64,000 bases of DNA from Cupriavidus sp. MP-37 (lineage in GTDB: Bacteria > Pseudomonadota > Gammaproteobacteria > Burkholderiales > Burkholderiaceae), in contig NZ_CP085344.1 of the NCBI RefSeq assembly GCF_020618415.1, positions 1,201,001 through 1,265,000 on the forward strand, given 5' to 3'. Numbering within the stretch: position 1 is the stretch's first letter; every line of letters starts with the position of its first letter. A program made the position numbers and the translations under genes. The notes beneath the pieces were generated by a model, which was not told the DNA's origin, ran no database searches, and saw only the letters and a list, made by a program, of their open reading frames with translations. This document shows positions 63,386 through 64,000 of this stretch, one piece after another.

Positions 63386-63690
63386 AGTGAATCTCCTCGA
63401 TAAGACTGCTTGAAATCTGCGGCGGGCCTCTTTCGTTGCCATTGTTGCGTTGCATCAATGCAGCGTGTCCCGGAGGCCTTCCGGCGGGCAGGGTGGAAGG
63501 TAAGGGGGCGACCTTTCAGCTACCTTTCAGATGTCTGCAAATGGGGTCATGGTTCGGGTATCCCCTAGTGAGAGCACGCTTAAAAGTGCCGCTACGCCAG
63601 GCTGCAGGCCGCTTTGCGGGTCGAGTCCCGGGATCGCTGCGCTATCATCCGGAACGGTCTGGCGGGCCGCGGCGGCCGGCGCGGCCGAAG

Positions 63691-63750
63691 GGCTCTGAAA
63701 GGTTTTGAAAGGTTTTGAAAGGTTCTGAAGGGTTCTGAAAGGTCCTGAAA
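63691..63750 (+). repeat. Tandem 10-bp repeat, block 1
   Basis: Six consecutive 10-mers of consensus GGTTYTGAAA (ggctctgaaa, ggttttgaaa twice, ggttctgaag, ggttctgaaa, ggtcctgaaa). The period equals about one DNA helical turn. Confidence 0.9.
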
Positions 63751-63770
63751 GCTTCCGCGGGCCAGTCCCA

Positions 63771-63812
63771 GGCAACACCAGGCAAGACCAGGCAACCTCA
63801 GGCAACACAAGG
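63771..63812 (+). repeat. Tandem 10-bp repeat, block 2
   Basis: Four consecutive 10-mers of consensus GGCAACACCA (ggcaacacca, ggcaagacca, ggcaacctca, ggcaacacaa) ending in the GG that begins the antiporter ribosome site. It is unrelated in sequence to block 1 but has the same period and phase (63691 and 63771 differ by 80 bp). Confidence 0.9.
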
Positions 63813-63818
63813 AGCGCT

Positions 63819-64000
63819 TTGGAAAGCATCGACCATGTCATTCTGCTCGGCGCCGTCGTGATGTCGCTGGGCATCGTGCTGGGCGCATTCTCGGCGCGCT
63901 TCGGCGTGCCGTTCCTGCTGGTGTTCCTCGCGGTGGGCATGCTCGCCGGGGTCGATGGCCCGGGCGGCATCCGCTTCTCCGATACCTGGCTCAGCTTCCT
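63819..64000 (+). CDS. Potassium/proton antiporter (CvrA/NhaP2 type), 3' end outside window
   Basis: First 60 residues from a TTG start at 63819 with AGGAG at 63809-63813 (spacing 5). The N-terminus shows the first two CPA1-family helices and the motif VGMLAGVDGPGGIRF, which matches E. coli CvrA/NhaP2-type K+/H+ antiporters. The gene runs past the window end, so the rest, including any C-terminal TrkA_C/CorC-type domain, cannot be seen. The repeats just upstream may affect its expression. Confidence 0.85.
   Translation, partial: MESIDHVILLGAVVMSLGIVLGAFSARFGVPFLLVFLAVGMLAGVDGPGGIRFSDTWLSF

Larger units (their letters stand above)
63386..63818. other. Intergenic region between tctB and the antiporter gene
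   Basis: 433 bp with no convincing gene. It holds the divergent promoters (not pinpointed) and, at its right end, two tandem repeat blocks (63691-63750 and 63771-63812) directly in front of the antiporter ribosome site. Confidence 0.6.

Noticed and set aside
63691..63812. CRISPR array
   Set aside because: The units are 10 bp, contiguous and without spacers. They are simple tandem repeats.

Overview
The window is GC-rich, densely coded DNA with very short or ATGA-overlapping gene junctions. Its gene order (nrdR, glyA, ybgC-tolQRAB-pal-cpoB, queC, tRNA-Lys) and its gene content (many Bug/Tct transport parts, CoA ligases, a kynurenine operon with an Lrp-type regulator) point to the main chromosome of a betaproteobacterium of the Burkholderiaceae. 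Cupriavidus/Ralstonia is the best guess. This is judged from reading protein sequences, not from a database search.

Layout. 1-5.6 kb: minor type IV pilin operon pilV(partial)-pilW-pilX-pilY1-pilE, where PilY1 carries an N-terminal L-type-lectin-like region. 5.6-7.9 kb: nrdR and glyA on the minus strand, with a ZTP-type riboswitch in the glyA leader. 7.9-13.5 kb: the complete Tol-Pal operon. 13.6-16.3 kb: queC, a YeeE/YedE sulfur transporter, tRNA-Lys(UUU) with a consensus promoter, and a lone GIY-YIG protein. 16.5-21.9 kb: a PAS-GGDEF-EAL protein, a YqjD/YqjE-type envelope operon and a 1-Cys peroxiredoxin. 21.9-24.2 kb: glutaryl-CoA dehydrogenase divergent from an IclR regulator, with a clear operator between them. 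24.2-27.7 kb: kynBUA and kynR, which convert tryptophan to anthranilate.

27.7-33.7 kb is the most interesting part. It holds a MarR regulator and a flavin reductase, divergent from an operon encoding a NicX-like 2,5-dihydroxypyridine dioxygenase, an alpha/beta hydrolase, an acyl-CoA-dehydrogenase-fold protein without the usual C-terminal glutamate motif, and an AMP-forming CoA ligase. I read it as a possible undescribed route for degrading an N-heteroaromatic compound. 33.8-45.2 kb is housekeeping and stress: msrA, a DUF72 protein, a Cfa-type methyltransferase, pdxH, an MFS carrier, an AsmA protein, tcdA, a small kinase, hemerythrin, a cupin and a thioredoxin-TPR protein. 45.3-57.3 kb: an acyl-CoA ligase with an operator inside its promoter, ankyrin and ChaC proteins, FKBP, YaeQ, YceI, MAPEG, an S4 protein, glnS, a CaiB-type CoA transferase, a PNPOx-like protein and a PhzF protein. 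57.6-63.4 kb: a gamma-glutamyltransferase family protein, a Bug solute-binding protein, LysR and TctBA. The window ends inside a K+/H+ antiporter gene preceded by two tandem repeats of 10-bp period.

Two related copies of a roughly 150-bp element with a palindrome at each end (REPIN-like) lie in opposite orientation near 47.1 and 57.4 kb. No CRISPR array, rRNA, transposase or integrase was seen.
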